The notes under the pieces: model-generated | The model's input: only the letters and a program-made list of their open reading frames with translations | Told to the model about the DNA's origin: nothing | Databases searched by the model: none | Translations under genes and position numbers: made by a program | Shown: positions 1 to 9,527 of the stretch, piece after piece | How the letters are laid out: each line of letters starts with the position of its first letter | How positions within the stretch are numbered: position 1 is the stretch's first letter | Source of the DNA: Tenacibaculum tangerinum | GTDB taxonomy: Bacteria; Bacteroidota; Bacteroidia; Flavobacteriales; Flavobacteriaceae | DNA length: 64,000 nt | NCBI RefSeq assembly: GCF_029853675.1 | Contig: NZ_CP122539.1 | Span: forward strand, 2,871,001 to 2,935,000 | Direction: 5' to 3'

Positions 1-1829
1 TCTTGGTTGGTTCCCAGAATTTCAACAATTCCTTCTTCTGTAACAGGGTCTTCGTTAATAACGATGGTAGTTTCCGTCTCTTTTTGTAACTCTTGAATGT
101 GTTTTCCTTGTGGTCCGATAAAAGCACCAATTAAATCATTAGGAATTACTCTATTCACCATTTTAGGAGCATGAGCTTTTACATCTGCATTTGGAACAGC
201 AATTGTGTCGGTTAATTTTTCTAAGATATGTAAACGACCATCACGCGCTTGTTTTAAGGCATTTACTAAGATTTCATAAGACAATCCTTTAATCTTAATA
301 TCCATCTGACACGCTGTAATACCATCTGCAGTACCCGTTACTTTAAAGTCCATATCACCTAAGTGGTCTTCGTCTCCTAAAATATCTGATAATACTGCAT
401 AGCGATCACCGTCAGAAATCAATCCCATGGCAATACCAGACACGGGTTTTTTCATTTGAACACCAGCATCCATTAATGCCATAGTACCTGAACAAACGGT
501 AGCCATTGAAGAAGAACCATTTGATTCTAATACTTCAGAAACTACACGAACCGTATACGGACAATCTTCAGGAATCATGCCTTTTAAGGCTCTTTGTGCC
601 AAGTTTCCGTGACCAATTTCACGACGAGAAGTCCCTCTTAAAGGACGCGCTTCTCCTGTCGAAAATGGAGGGAAGTTATAGTGTAAATAGAATTTTTCTT
701 CGCCTTGTAATGTAGGTGAATCAACCATATTTGCATCTCTAGAAGTACCTAAAGTTACGGTAGCTAATGCCTGAGTTTCACCACGGGTAAAGATAGACGA
801 ACCATGCGTTCTTGGTAAGTAATCTACTTCACACCAAATAGGTCTAATATCAGTGGTCTTTCGTCCATCTAAACGTAAACCTTCATTTAAAGTTAAGTCT
901 CTAACTGCTGCTTTTTGTGCTTTACCAAAGTACTTTCCAACTAAGTCTCCGAAGTCTTCTAATTCTTCTTCTGTGAACATGGCAGTAACTTCTTCTTTTA
1001 CTTCAGAAAAAGCCAAACCTCTTTCTTGTTTAGAAGTTCCTTTTTTAGCAATATCATAACACTTTTGGTAGGCTGCATCGTGAATTTTTTGAGCCAATTC
1101 TTCATCTTCTCTTTCTCCTTCGTACTCACGAGTTTCTTTTTTACCTACTGCTTCAGCTAAAGCAACCTGAGCAGCACATTGTATTTTAATTGCTTCATGT
1201 GCAAACTTAATTGCATCAGCCATTTCTTCTTCTGAAATTTCTTTCATTTCACCTTCTACCATAGCCACAGAATCAGCAGAAGCACCAATCATCATGTCGA
1301 TGTCGGCTTCTTGTAACTGACTATAACTAGGATTGATAACGAACTCTCCGTTAATTCTTGCAACACGTACTTCAGAAATTGGTGTTTCAAAAGGAATGTC
1401 TGATAATTGAATGGCAGCAGAAGCAGCTAAACCAGCCAAAGCGTCTGGCATTACCTCTTCGTCATGAGACATTAATTGAATCATCACCTGAGTTTCTGCG
1501 TGATAATCTTTAGGGAACAACGGGCGCAACACGCGGTCTACTAAACGCATGGTTAAGATTTCTTCATTTGAAGGACGTGCTTCACGCTTCATAAATCCAC
1601 CAGGATAACGACCTGCGGCGGCAAATTTTTCACGGTAGTCTACTGTTAACGGTAAAAAGTCAATACCAGGGTTTGCCGTTCTTGCTGATACAACGGTTGC
1701 TAGTAACATTGTATCTCCCATTCTTACAACAACAGAACCATCTGCTTGTTTTGCTAATTTTCCTGTTTCTAATGTGATGGTTCTTCCATCTCCAAGTTCT
1801 ATTACTTGGCTAAATACTTTTGGAATCAT
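1..1829 (-). CDS. pnp: Polynucleotide phosphorylase, 3' end outside window
   Basis: Phosphorolytic 3'-5' exoribonuclease of mRNA turnover. The reverse-strand frame opens at the ATG at 1829-1827 ([16 protein letters not shown]) and stays open to the window edge, giving 609 residues. Recognisable in order are the first RNase PH domain ([28 protein letters not shown]), the helical linker, the second RNase PH domain ([47 protein letters not shown]) and the start of a KH domain ([15 protein letters not shown]). The S1 domain lies beyond the window. It follows rpsO on the same strand, the usual rpsO-pnp order, with a hairpin between them. Family assignment is very secure. Confidence 0.97.
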   Translation of the reverse strand, partial: MIPKVFSQVIELGDGRTITLETGKLAKQADGSVVVRMGDTMLLATVVSARTANPGIDFLPLTVDYREKFAAAGRYPGGFMKREARPSNEEILTMRLVDRVLRPLFPKDYHAETQVMIQLMSHDEEVMPDALAGLAASAAIQLSDIPFETPISEVRVARINGEFVINPSYSQLQEADIDMMIGASADSVAMVEGEMKEISEEEMADAIKFAHEAIKIQCAAQVALAEAVGKKETREYEGEREDEELAQKIHDAAYQKCYDIAKKGTSKQERGLAFSEVKEEVTAMFTEEELEDFGDLVGKYFGKAQKAAVRDLTLNEGLRLDGRKTTDIRPIWCEVDYLPRTHGSSIFTRGETQALATVTLGTSRDANMVDSPTLQGEEKFYLHYNFPPFSTGEARPLRGTSRREIGHGNLAQRALKGMIPEDCPYTVRVVSEVLESNGSSSMATVCSGTMALMDAGVQMKKPVSGIAMGLISDGDRYAVLSDILGDEDHLGDMDFKVTGTADGITACQMDIKIKGLSYEILVNALKQARDGRLHILEKLTDTIAVPNADVKAHAPKMVNRVIPNDLIGAFIGPQGKHIQELQKETETTIVINEDPVTEEGIVEILGTNQ

Positions 1830-1976
1830 AGATTAATTCTTGTAAATTTTAATTTGTTTTTGTTTGTTGTTGTGTTGTTGTTGCTCCAATGGAAAATCAA
1901 AATTGTTGTTAGTAATTTTGAGCTTTTTATAAGTAGATTTCTGGTTGTTAGTCAGAAATGTATTGTTGTTTTAAAT

Positions 1977-2008
1977 AAAAAAGAGGCACATTTATAGCGC
2001 CTCTTTTT
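1977..2008 (-). terminator. Terminator-like hairpin between rpsO and pnp
   Basis: On the reverse strand AAAAAGAGGC pairs with GCCTCTTTTT around a loop of about 11 bases, directly after the rpsO stop codon. It could terminate rpsO or act as a processing or attenuation point before pnp. Confidence 0.7.
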
Positions 2009-2015
2009 GGTAGAA

Positions 2016-2285
2016 TTATTTTCTAATTCCTAATTCTTTAATAATTGCACGATATCTGTTAATATCTTTTTTCTTTAGATAGTCTAACAAACTTCTACGC
2101 TTTCCTACCATTCTTACTAACGAACGCTCGGTGTTAAAATCTTTACGATTTCTTTTTAAGTGCTCAGTTAAGTGGTTAATTCTGTGCGTGAATAATGCGA
2201 TTTGTCCTTCAGCAGTACCAGTATCATTTGCTCCCTTACCGTGTTTTGCGAAGATTTGTTCTTTAACTTCTTTTGTTAAATACAT
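2016..2285 (-). CDS. rpsO: 30S ribosomal protein S15
   Basis: Primary 16S rRNA-binding protein of the small-subunit platform. It has 89 residues, the normal S15 length. The sequence has the family hallmarks GTAEGQIALFTHRINHLTEHLKRNRKD and the C-terminal LVGKRR-type segment (MVGKRRSLLDYLKKKD). It starts at ATG 2285 with a TAnnTTTG promoter element about 55 bp upstream and is followed by pnp on the same strand. Confidence 0.97.
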   Translation of the reverse strand: MYLTKEVKEQIFAKHGKGANDTGTAEGQIALFTHRINHLTEHLKRNRKDFNTERSLVRMVGKRRSLLDYLKKKDINRYRAIIKELGIRK

Positions 2286-2338
2286 GCCAATATTATTTAA
2301 ATGATTATTATGTACTCAATGTTTTTACATTGAAGTTG

Positions 2339-2346
2339 CAAATGTA
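2339..2346 (-). promoter_or_regulatory. Bacteroidota -7 promoter element (TACATTTG) for rpsO
   Basis: The reverse strand reads TACATTTG, an exact match to the Bacteroidota sigma-ABfr -7 consensus TAnnTTTG, about 53 bp upstream of the rpsO ATG. No TTTG is visible at the -33 position, so only half of the consensus is present. Confidence 0.55.
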
Positions 2347-2395
2347 CAATTATTTTTTGGAATGGCACTTTGTGAGTACTGAAAATAACAGCAAC

Positions 2396-2423
2396 AAAAA
2401 AGCTAGCATTTGCTAGCTTTTTT
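2396..2423 (-). terminator. Rho-independent terminator after accD
   Basis: A perfect 13+13 hairpin with a 2-base loop: AAAAAAGCTAGCA then TGCTAGCTTTTTT. It begins one base after the accD stop codon at 2425. The A and T tails make it potentially bidirectional. Confidence 0.88.
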
Positions 2424-2424
2424 G

Positions 2425-3281
2425 TTAGGCTCTTATAGGTTGATTTTGTATTAAATCTAAATACAAGTTTACCTGTTTTTTTAGGTCTTTTCGTTCGTAA
2501 ATAGCATCTAAGAAACCGTGTTCTAATAGAAATTCTGAACGTTGGAAACCTTCAGGTAAGTCTTTACCTGTGGTATCTTTTACTACACGAGGTCCTGCAA
2601 AGGCAATTAGAGCATTGGGCTCGGCAATGTTAATGTCTCCTAACATGGCAAAAGAAGCGGTTGTTCCACCTGTAGTGGGGTCGGTACATAAAGATACATA
2701 AGGTACTTTAGCATCTGCCAACTGCGCTAGTTTAGCTGAGGTCTTTGCTAATTGCATTAGAGAAAGCGAAGCTTCCATCATACGAGCTCCTCCCGATTTA
2801 GAAATCATTAAAAACGGAATTTTGTGTTCAATTGAGTAATCGATAGCTCTTGCTATTTTTTCTCCAACAACACTTCCCATCGAACCACCGATAAAGGCAA
2901 AATCCATACAGGCAATAACGATGTCTTTGCCCATCGACTTTCCAACAGCAGTACGAACGGCATCTTTTAATCCTGTTTTCTTTTGCGCTTGTTTTAAACG
3001 TTCTGGGTACTTTTTAGTATCCTCGAATTTTAAAGGGTCTTTAGCAGATAGCTTCGCATCTAATTCTTTGAATTTATTATCGTCGAAAAAGATTTCGAAA
3101 TATTCTTTACTTCCTATGCGTACATGATATCCGTCTTCAGGGCTTACGTATAAATTCTTTTTTAATTCGTCGGTATCAATTATTTTTCCACTTGGGGTTT
3201 TATACCACAAGCCTTTCGGAGTGTCTTTTTTTCTTCTGTAGGGGTTTGAATTCCTTTGTCTGTACGTTTAAACCAAGCCAT
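2425..3281 (-). CDS. accD: Acetyl-CoA carboxylase carboxyltransferase subunit beta, frameshifted near N-terminus
   Basis: Transfers the carboxyl group from carboxybiotin to acetyl-CoA in fatty-acid synthesis, as AccA2D2. The body from [10 protein letters not shown] to the stop is a typical flavobacterial AccD ([35 protein letters not shown]). The natural start is the ATG at 3281 ([19 protein letters not shown]), but the run of seven A (reverse strand) at 3226-3232 puts it out of frame with the rest. Eight A restores [15 protein letters not shown] and a 285-residue protein. In this single, presumably essential copy a base-call error is more likely than a mutation. The four cysteines of the classical AccD zinc ribbon are absent: the corresponding stretch reads [15 protein letters not shown]. 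Confidence 0.93.
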
Positions 3282-3328
3282 AATTTAGTGTTTAATCTTT
3301 AGTTGTTTGGTTTTCTTTTTCAAAGAAT

Positions 3329-4387
3329 TTATAATGTGTTTACATTATTTAAGTCTTCAAAAGCTTTCTTTAATCGAGCTTTAAAAGTTTGTTCTCCTTC
3401 ACGTAACCATTTACGAGGATCGTAATATTTTTTGTTTGGAACATCGTCTCCTTCTGGGTTACCAATTTGCGTTTGCAAATATGCAGATTTTTCTTGCATA
3501 TAATCACGAATACCTTCGGTAAATGCATATTGTAAATCGGTATCAATATTCATTTTAATAACTCCGTAACCGATAGCTTCACGAATTTCCTCTAAAGTAG
3601 AACCTGAACCTCCGTGGAACACAAAGTCAATCGTGTTATGAGGAACGTTGTATGTTTTTGAAATATATTCTTGTGAGTTTTGTAAAATTTTAGGTGTTAA
3701 TTTTACATTACCTGGCTTGTATACTCCATGTACATTTCCAAAAGCGGCAGCAATGGTAAATTGCGGACTAACTTTCATTAATTCTTCGTATGCATAAGCT
3801 ACTTCTTCTGGTTGTGTGTATAACTTAGAACTGTCTACATCAGTATTGTCGACTCCGTCTTCTTCACCTCCTGTAATTCCTAACTCAATTTCTAAAGTCA
3901 TTCCCATTTTACTCATACGAGCAAGGTACTTTTTACAAATTTCAATATTTTCTTCAAGAGGTTCTTCACTCAAATCAATCATGTGAGAACTGTACAAAGG
4001 CTTTCCTGTTTCTTTGTAAAATTGCTCGCTCGCATCTAACAAACCGTCTATCCAAGGCAATAATTTTTTAGCAGCATGGTCGGTATGTAAAATAACAGGA
4101 ATACCGTAAGCTTCGGCTAATAAATGTACGTGTTTAGCTCCAGCTACTGCACCAGCAATAGCAGCTTTTTCGTTTTCGTTTGATAATCCTTTACCTGCAT
4201 TGAACTGAGCACCTCCGTTAGAAAACTGAATTATTACAGGTGAGTTAAGTTCTTTAGCAGTTTCTAAAACAGCATTAATCGTATTAGACCCTACAACATT
4301 AACGGCTGGTAGCGCAAAGCCTTTTTGCTTTGCTAGGTCAAAAATTTCTTGAACTTGTTTTCCGGTGGCAACTCCAGGTGTAATCAT
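3329..4387 (-). CDS. fbaA: Class II fructose-bisphosphate aldolase
   Basis: Zinc-dependent cleavage of fructose 1,6-bisphosphate in glycolysis and gluconeogenesis. It has 352 residues, the length of the class IIA (E. coli FbaA-like) enzymes. Visible motifs are HTDHAAKK (catalytic Asp and first zinc His), ELGITGGEEDGVDN, FGNVHGVYKPG (second zinc His), and FHGGSGST plus NIDTDLQYAFT for phosphate and substrate binding. It starts at ATG 4387 with a TAGATTTG -7 element 40-47 bp upstream. Confidence 0.96.
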   Translation of the reverse strand: MITPGVATGKQVQEIFDLAKQKGFALPAVNVVGSNTINAVLETAKELNSPVIIQFSNGGAQFNAGKGLSNENEKAAIAGAVAGAKHVHLLAEAYGIPVILHTDHAAKKLLPWIDGLLDASEQFYKETGKPLYSSHMIDLSEEPLEENIEICKKYLARMSKMGMTLEIELGITGGEEDGVDNTDVDSSKLYTQPEEVAYAYEELMKVSPQFTIAAAFGNVHGVYKPGNVKLTPKILQNSQEYISKTYNVPHNTIDFVFHGGSGSTLEEIREAIGYGVIKMNIDTDLQYAFTEGIRDYMQEKSAYLQTQIGNPEGDDVPNKKYYDPRKWLREGEQTFKARLKKAFEDLNNVNTL

Positions 4388-4426
4388 TTTTTATGTATTT
4401 AGAAGTGTGTTACAAAAATTAAAGAA

Positions 4427-4434
4427 CAAATCTA
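4427..4434 (-). promoter_or_regulatory. Bacteroidota -7 promoter element (TAGATTTG) for the aldolase gene
   Basis: The reverse strand reads TAGATTTG, an exact TAnnTTTG match, 40 bp before the aldolase ATG. No clear TTTG is present 17-23 bp further upstream. Confidence 0.55.
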
Positions 4435-4481
4435 CACTTTTTTATATAAGTTGCGATAAATTTTTAGTAGAAAGTGTTTTA

Positions 4482-6935
4482 TTAAAACGGATAATTAATA
4501 CCAATATTTAAGATTGAACGAGAAAAATTGAAGTTTTGAAACCACTTATTTTCTTTCAAATAGGGTTCGTGTGCTTTGAAACCTAAATCGAGCCGAGCAA
4601 TTAAAAACTTAAAGTCATAGCGAAGTCCAAAACCAGCTCCAATAGCCATATCTTGCAACGATTCAAATCCTTTGAACTTAGAAGGATTATCAACAAGTTC
4701 TGAATTTGTTATATCCCAAATATTTCCAGCATCTATAAACAAAGCAGATTCTAGCGATCCAAAAACATCAAAGCGATATTCGAAACTGGTTAAAAATTTT
4801 AAGCTTCCGATATTATATTCTAAAACAGGGGTACGAGTACCTGGGCCTAAATCGTAGGTTCTCCAAGCTCTAATATCATTAGATCCTCCAGCAAAATAAC
4901 TTCTAGAGAAGGGCACATCTGAATTGTTATACGTAAAAATTGCTCCGAGAAAAGTTCTGTGAGCCAATATATTGTTGTCGCCTAAATTCCAGTATTTTTT
5001 ATATTCAATGTCGGTTTTAAAGTACTGGGCAACAGGTATTTTAAAAACAGTTTTTTGTCCTAAACTATTGGTGGTGTTTGATAAAAATCCCAAGATATTT
5101 CCTGAATTGGCGATTCTAATCTTGAGAAAAGAAAAGCTAGCATCTTTAATATTTTCTTGGGTATTATAGGTATAACCGTAAGCAATTTCAGGAATTAAAA
5201 AGTCGGTAGTCACAATATTAAACCTGTTAGCTATGTTCAGTACACTTTGATATTCATCTGGATTCGAGTTCTCAAAAGAAGTATCGTCGATTACACTTCT
5301 CATAAAACCTACAATTTCATTAAAATTACTTACTTCGTTTTTTGGTAATGTGTAAGAAGGATTGAAAACTTCGGCAACTTCATTCAGTTTTCGATATTCT
5401 GAATTGTATATAGAAAAATAATTGGTCACATTTAAATTTCGAATGTACTGTGCATTTAATAATTCTAATTGAATTGATTTTTTCTGGTCGTAATCCCATT
5501 TATAATCAACACCAACAGATATGTTTTGCTTATCTAAACCTATGTTTCTTTGAATTCCGACACCTGAATAGAATTTAGTTCTAGGAAACATTCTTTTAGG
5601 AACTAATTTATGCAGACCGAATGGGGCCATAAAGCGAGGTACTTCTAACGAAATATCAGAACCTATTTCCCAACCAGGGCCGTTGTTTGAACTAAAGTAA
5701 GAGCCAAATGTTGAGAATTTGAAAAGTTCGGCACCCTTAAAAGTATTTCTATTTGTTAACGAAAATTTTAATGAAATATCAAAGTTACGAATGTTAGAAC
5801 GCGATAATTCAGTTTCAAAACCTAGCGTGTATTTTTCGATAGGAGTCAAGAATACATTGGCTTCTAATTCGTTTTCACTTAACTCGCTATATCGAATAGA
5901 TGTTGCTTTAAAATTTTTCAAACCTCTTAAATGGGTACGGGTAAGGTTTCTAAGGGAATCGCTATAAACAGTATTGGGTTTTATAAACAAAGATTGTGAT
6001 AAATATTTCGGATTGTATTTTAACTTGCGATGTGCATAAAAGTCAATTCCACCATAGCTAGCGGTATCTTTATGCTCAGCGTTTCGCTTGCTATACGTAT
6101 AATCGGTAAAGACGTTGACCTTTTTTATTTTTTGAATTTGAAAAGGAACCGTTCTATCAGAAATGGTAATATCTACATCTGTTTTTTCATAGTTGGTTAG
6201 CGTATCATTTTCAAACGAAATGTAATTTTCGTTGAAATGAAATACACCTTCATTTCTAAAAAACTTTACAAGTCTATTAGCCTCCTTTATAAAATTTTCG
6301 TTCTTGTAGTGGTCTCCTGACTTTAAGTAACTTTTGTCTTTGGTAAGCTGATATAAAGAATCTAGAATGGGAGAGGTAATAAAAGTTTTAATGGTATCTA
6401 AATAAGAGGGATTTCCTTTGGTGATATAGTAATTTATTTCACCTTTCTTTTTACCAACCGTGTCTTTTTTTGAAGAAACGTTTGCTCTAAAATATCCTTC
6501 GGTTTGAAAGTAAGCTTTTAAATTATCGACTGTTTTTTTTGTTTTTGTATCATCGACAATAATTGGAGGCTGCCCACTATTTAAAAACCAGTTATTGAAC
6601 CCAATAGCTGTTTTGGCAACAGAAATACTTTGCTTTTCAGAAAATATATCTTTAAAAAAATTATAGGTTTTTGGATTTTCTTTGCCCCATTCACTTGGGG
6701 TTTTAGGTGCTTCTGGATTACCAAAGTTGTAAAAGTATAATGATAATGGCATACCCAAAGCTTTGGCATTGGGGCGTTGCATCAACAGCTCGGTAATGTT
6801 TTCACTTGAGTTTTTTACACTATCAATATATACTGTGTTTTTGGTGAGTAATAACTCATTTTCTTTAACGTATTTAATTGTGCTACATGAGCTGAATAAG
6901 ACTACTAACAAAAAGAAGAAAGAAAGTTTTTTCAT
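4482..6935 (-). CDS. tamL: TamL-like outer-membrane assembly lipoprotein (BamA/TamA superfamily)
   Basis: An 817-residue Omp85-family protein. It has a lipoprotein signal (LFSSC, Cys17), then a POTRA-like N-terminal half (for example LKAYFQTEGYFRANVSS and IKKVNVFTDYTYSK), then a C-terminal 16-strand-type barrel ending in NIGINYPF, the terminal Phe expected of a beta-signal. A lipid anchor on a BamA-like barrel is characteristic of the Bacteroidota TamL proteins, thought to work with TamB in envelope assembly. The start is ATG 6935. It is divergent from the RNA methyltransferase at 7007. BamA itself is less likely because BamA is not lipidated. Confidence 0.85.
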   Translation of the reverse strand: MKKLSFFFLLVVLFSSCSTIKYVKENELLLTKNTVYIDSVKNSSENITELLMQRPNAKALGMPLSLYFYNFGNPEAPKTPSEWGKENPKTYNFFKDIFSEKQSISVAKTAIGFNNWFLNSGQPPIIVDDTKTKKTVDNLKAYFQTEGYFRANVSSKKDTVGKKKGEINYYITKGNPSYLDTIKTFITSPILDSLYQLTKDKSYLKSGDHYKNENFIKEANRLVKFFRNEGVFHFNENYISFENDTLTNYEKTDVDITISDRTVPFQIQKIKKVNVFTDYTYSKRNAEHKDTASYGGIDFYAHRKLKYNPKYLSQSLFIKPNTVYSDSLRNLTRTHLRGLKNFKATSIRYSELSENELEANVFLTPIEKYTLGFETELSRSNIRNFDISLKFSLTNRNTFKGAELFKFSTFGSYFSSNNGPGWEIGSDISLEVPRFMAPFGLHKLVPKRMFPRTKFYSGVGIQRNIGLDKQNISVGVDYKWDYDQKKSIQLELLNAQYIRNLNVTNYFSIYNSEYRKLNEVAEVFNPSYTLPKNEVSNFNEIVGFMRSVIDDTSFENSNPDEYQSVLNIANRFNIVTTDFLIPEIAYGYTYNTQENIKDASFSFLKIRIANSGNILGFLSNTTNSLGQKTVFKIPVAQYFKTDIEYKKYWNLGDNNILAHRTFLGAIFTYNNSDVPFSRSYFAGGSNDIRAWRTYDLGPGTRTPVLEYNIGSLKFLTSFEYRFDVFGSLESALFIDAGNIWDITNSELVDNPSKFKGFESLQDMAIGAGFGLRYDFKFLIARLDLGFKAHEPYLKENKWFQNFNFSRSILNIGINYPF

Positions 6936-7006
6936 TAACTTTACGCCTCGTATTAAGAACCAAAAATACTATTTTTTAGTGGTTTTAGAGTGTTAAAAAT
7001 AATTTA

Positions 7007-7741
7007 ATGAGTTTATCTAAAAACAATATAAAATTAATAACTAGTTTACAGCAAAAAAAGTATCGGCAAAAGCATCAATTATTTGTAGCAGAAGGTGTAA
7101 AAGTAGTTAGTGAGTTGCTTTCATCTTCTTTGGAATTAGAGCAACTGTATGCAATAGAAGAGTTTTGCATTGCTGAAAAGAATATCAGTGCTACGATAAT
7201 CTCTGAAAAAGAACTCAAAAAGATTAGTACACTCAAAACACCTAATAAAGTATTGGGGGTGTTTAGAATTCCGAAAGAAAGTGCAACTGATAAAAGTAGT
7301 TTTATCGTAGCTTTAGATGGAGTTAATGACCCTGGTAATTTAGGAACCATCATTCGTTTGTGCGATTGGTTTGGTGTTTCTGAATTAATATGTTCTAAAA
7401 ATACCGTTGATTGTTACAATCAAAAAGTCGTACAATCTACGATGGGGTCGTTAACAAGAGTTAAAATTACGTATGTAGATTTGCCTGAGTTTTTAAAGCA
7501 GTCTTCTTTACCAGTATATGCTGCAGACATGCATGGAGAAAACGTATATAAAGCTAGCTTGCCAAAAGAAGCTATTTTAGTAATGGGTAATGAGGCGAAT
7601 GGTATTTCTCCTGAAATAGCTGACATTGTAAGTAATAATTTAACGATACCAAGGTTTGGAAACTTACAACAAACCGAAAGTTTAAATGTAGCGACAGCAA
7701 CAGGAATTTTGTTGAGTGAATTTAAAAGAAAGTTGCTTTAA
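7007..7741 (+). CDS. SPOUT-class (TrmH/SpoU) RNA 2'-O-methyltransferase
   Basis: SAM-dependent ribose methylation of rRNA or tRNA. It has 244 residues. An N-terminal substrate-binding domain (KKYRQKHQLFVAEGVKVV) is followed by the knotted SPOUT domain with its three motifs: LDGVNDPGNLGTIIRLCDWFG, VMGNEANGISPEI and ESLNVATATGI. The target nucleotide cannot be read from the sequence. The start is ATG 7007, 71 bp from the divergent tamL. Confidence 0.93.
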   Translation: MSLSKNNIKLITSLQQKKYRQKHQLFVAEGVKVVSELLSSSLELEQLYAIEEFCIAEKNISATIISEKELKKISTLKTPNKVLGVFRIPKESATDKSSFIVALDGVNDPGNLGTIIRLCDWFGVSELICSKNTVDCYNQKVVQSTMGSLTRVKITYVDLPEFLKQSSLPVYAADMHGENVYKASLPKEAILVMGNEANGISPEIADIVSNNLTIPRFGNLQQTESLNVATATGILLSEFKRKLL

Positions 7742-7888
7742 TGCAGTTTGATAGTCAAGGGAATTCCCAGAGGCTTACTTCGAAATTCTTAAATAACGTG
7801 ATTTAGGGATGTCATTGTATTGATTTTAAGATTTTTAACTAAAACTGTCAACGAATTAGTTAACCTTTACATCGGAGTCGTTTATTTA

Positions 7889-9124
7889 TTAAACTGTAGC
7901 GACAAGACTTTCTTCAGAAAAAAATTCCAATTCTTTTTTATAAGGGCTATTGCTATTGTCGGTAAAACTTGAAAGATAGTTTATAATATCAATAGGGTTG
8001 ATGGGTTCTATATTTTCTTTTTCATGTAGTTCAGGATAACAGGAAATAAAAAACTTTTGAAGGTGTGCTATTAATTTAATTAAATCGTTACAATATACAG
8101 AAGGGTTGTTAAATCCATTAACTTTGCTATGACGGTGAACGAGCCTACCACCTTTACAAATTTCATTTAAAGGGCACTCTAAACATTGCTTACATAGTTT
8201 GGTGTTCAAATCATTAAAATACAATTTACCTAAAGAAGTATTTTCTATATCTTGAAAACTGTTATCCTTGATATTGAGTCCAGTTTTTGTAAAACCCTGT
8301 CCACAGGCTTTTAAAGAATCAATAGCTTCAATTTCTCCATTAGTTTCTATGACCAGCACCGTAGATTCGTTTTTTGCGTTTTCATTAATTCTCATGAAAG
8401 AATTTAGTAAGCCTAAAAATAACGGAATTTTAAATCGTTTCGAATCGCGAATCCAGATTTCAAACAAATCGATTAACCAATCTGCCATTAAGGTTTTGTT
8501 TTTGTCGAAGGGAAAATTATCGTGTGTGTAATCTGGAATTAGGAAATTCACATAGCTAGCGTTCATTTCTTTAAAGCTCTTATAAATTTCTTCGGGACTT
8601 TCATTAATGTTAACTACACAAGCAATATCAGCAAAATTCATTTCACTTTTTAATAGCTTAACACTTTTAAAAACGCTATCGTAGCTTCCATTTCCTTTAT
8701 GATCAACACGGTACATATCGTGTGCTTTTTTAGTCCCATCAACACTAATACTTGGTGAAATATTTAATTCTTTGAATAGTTTTATCCAACTTTTGTCTAA
8801 AAGAACTCCGTTAGTTTGTATATCAAAAGAGAAGGAAACATTTGTAAGATCGTGTTGATTTTTTTTTACTTTACTCACAAATTCTATAAAAAAGTCTTTT
8901 GAAGCAAGCAAAGGCTCACCACCGTGAAATATAAAAGAGAATTGCTTTTTGTTGTATTTTTCAATATACTCTTTAGTTTTTTCAATGAGATTATCCACCA
9001 CTTCTGGTGACATGAATTTAGGTTGCTTTTTATAGGTAGTATCTCCAAGGTTATACATAAAACAGTACGAGCAATTCAAATTGCATCTGCTGGCTATTTT
9101 TAAGACTAAAGAATTGAAATTCAT
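7889..9124 (-). CDS. Radical SAM/SPASM peptide maturase, FxsB-like
   Basis: A 411-residue radical SAM enzyme. The 4Fe-4S/SAM cluster motif is CNLNCSYC near residues 14-21, with FHGGEPLL behind it. The C-terminal SPASM region has Cys at CGQGF, CKQCLECPLNEIC and NPSVYC. The stretch CKGGRLVHRHSKVNGFNNPS resembles the FxsB branch of peptide maturases that cross-link side chains (three-residue cyclophane formers). It lies 70 bp downstream of a 76-residue GG-leader peptide on the same strand, so maturation of that peptide is the likely role. An anaerobic sulfatase maturase was considered, but this C-terminal signature and the neighbour argue against it. The actual chemistry is inference. Confidence 0.82.
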   Translation of the reverse strand: MNFNSLVLKIASRCNLNCSYCFMYNLGDTTYKKQPKFMSPEVVDNLIEKTKEYIEKYNKKQFSFIFHGGEPLLASKDFFIEFVSKVKKNQHDLTNVSFSFDIQTNGVLLDKSWIKLFKELNISPSISVDGTKKAHDMYRVDHKGNGSYDSVFKSVKLLKSEMNFADIACVVNINESPEEIYKSFKEMNASYVNFLIPDYTHDNFPFDKNKTLMADWLIDLFEIWIRDSKRFKIPLFLGLLNSFMRINENAKNESTVLVIETNGEIEAIDSLKACGQGFTKTGLNIKDNSFQDIENTSLGKLYFNDLNTKLCKQCLECPLNEICKGGRLVHRHSKVNGFNNPSVYCNDLIKLIAHLQKFFISCYPELHEKENIEPINPIDIINYLSSFTDNSNSPYKKELEFFSEESLVATV

Positions 9125-9194
9125 GATTGCTAGATATTGATTAGAACAAGGAAATTACACAAGTGCATAATTTCCTTACTAAATGCTTTTAAAA

Positions 9195-9425
9195 CTACAG
9201 TTTTGTGTACAAAGCGTCTTCTTCTTCAACTTCAATAAACGACACACATTTTTGCAGTTTGTCGCTCCAGATTTGCCCATCTGGACATCGCTTACCTCCT
9301 CCACTCGTAGGGTAGTAAATTTCTTCTGGAACATAAACAGCTCCTCCCTTTACAAGGTCTAAATTGTTAATTTGTAAGTCTGAGAATTTTTCCAACCCTT
9401 TAGATAAAAAAAATGATTTTTTCAT
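9195..9425 (-). CDS. Candidate RiPP precursor peptide with GG leader
   Basis: A 76-residue peptide. Residues 1-28 resemble a Bacteroidota double-glycine leader: basic start, then LEKFSDLQINNLDLVKGG. The putative core (29-76) has aromatics Y31, Y37, Y38, W53 and Y74, two Cys (C47, C60) flanking the segment PDGQIWSDKLQK, a GGG stretch and an acidic tail. W53-S-D55 has the aromatic-X-Asp/Asn form seen at cyclophane sites, but this is only a candidate. It is followed by the radical SAM maturase. No exporter or protease gene is adjacent. The start is ATG 9425; no strong Shine-Dalgarno is seen, as is usual in this phylum. Confidence 0.75.
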   Translation of the reverse strand: MKKSFFLSKGLEKFSDLQINNLDLVKGGAVYVPEEIYYPTSGGGKRCPDGQIWSDKLQKCVSFIEVEEEDALYTKL

Positions 9426-9527
9426 GTTGTTAGTTTTAAGTTAAATGCTTACTCTATTTTTTTAATTAAAAATTACATTTTCAGCTTCCTGTAAATTGTT
9501 AAACTAATGAGTTCAATTTTTAAGAAC

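Noticed and set aside
853..1059. Open frames on the plus strand opposite pnp
   Set aside because: They are antisense to a well-conserved enzyme, have no protein-like features and follow its codon pattern in reverse.
3226..3281. accD as a pseudogene
   Set aside because: A single missing A in a run restores the full known N-terminus, the rest of the gene is intact and the function is essential. A sequence error is more likely.
7742..7888. Terminator or small gene between the methyltransferase and radical SAM genes
   Set aside because: Only a short GGGAATTCCC palindrome without a T run is present, and no credible open frame.
7889..9124. Radical SAM enzyme as the anaerobic sulfatase maturase for the PUL
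   Set aside because: It is 13 kb away beside a GG-leader peptide, its C-terminus resembles FxsB-like peptide maturases, and the PUL already has an oxygen-dependent formylglycine-generating enzyme.
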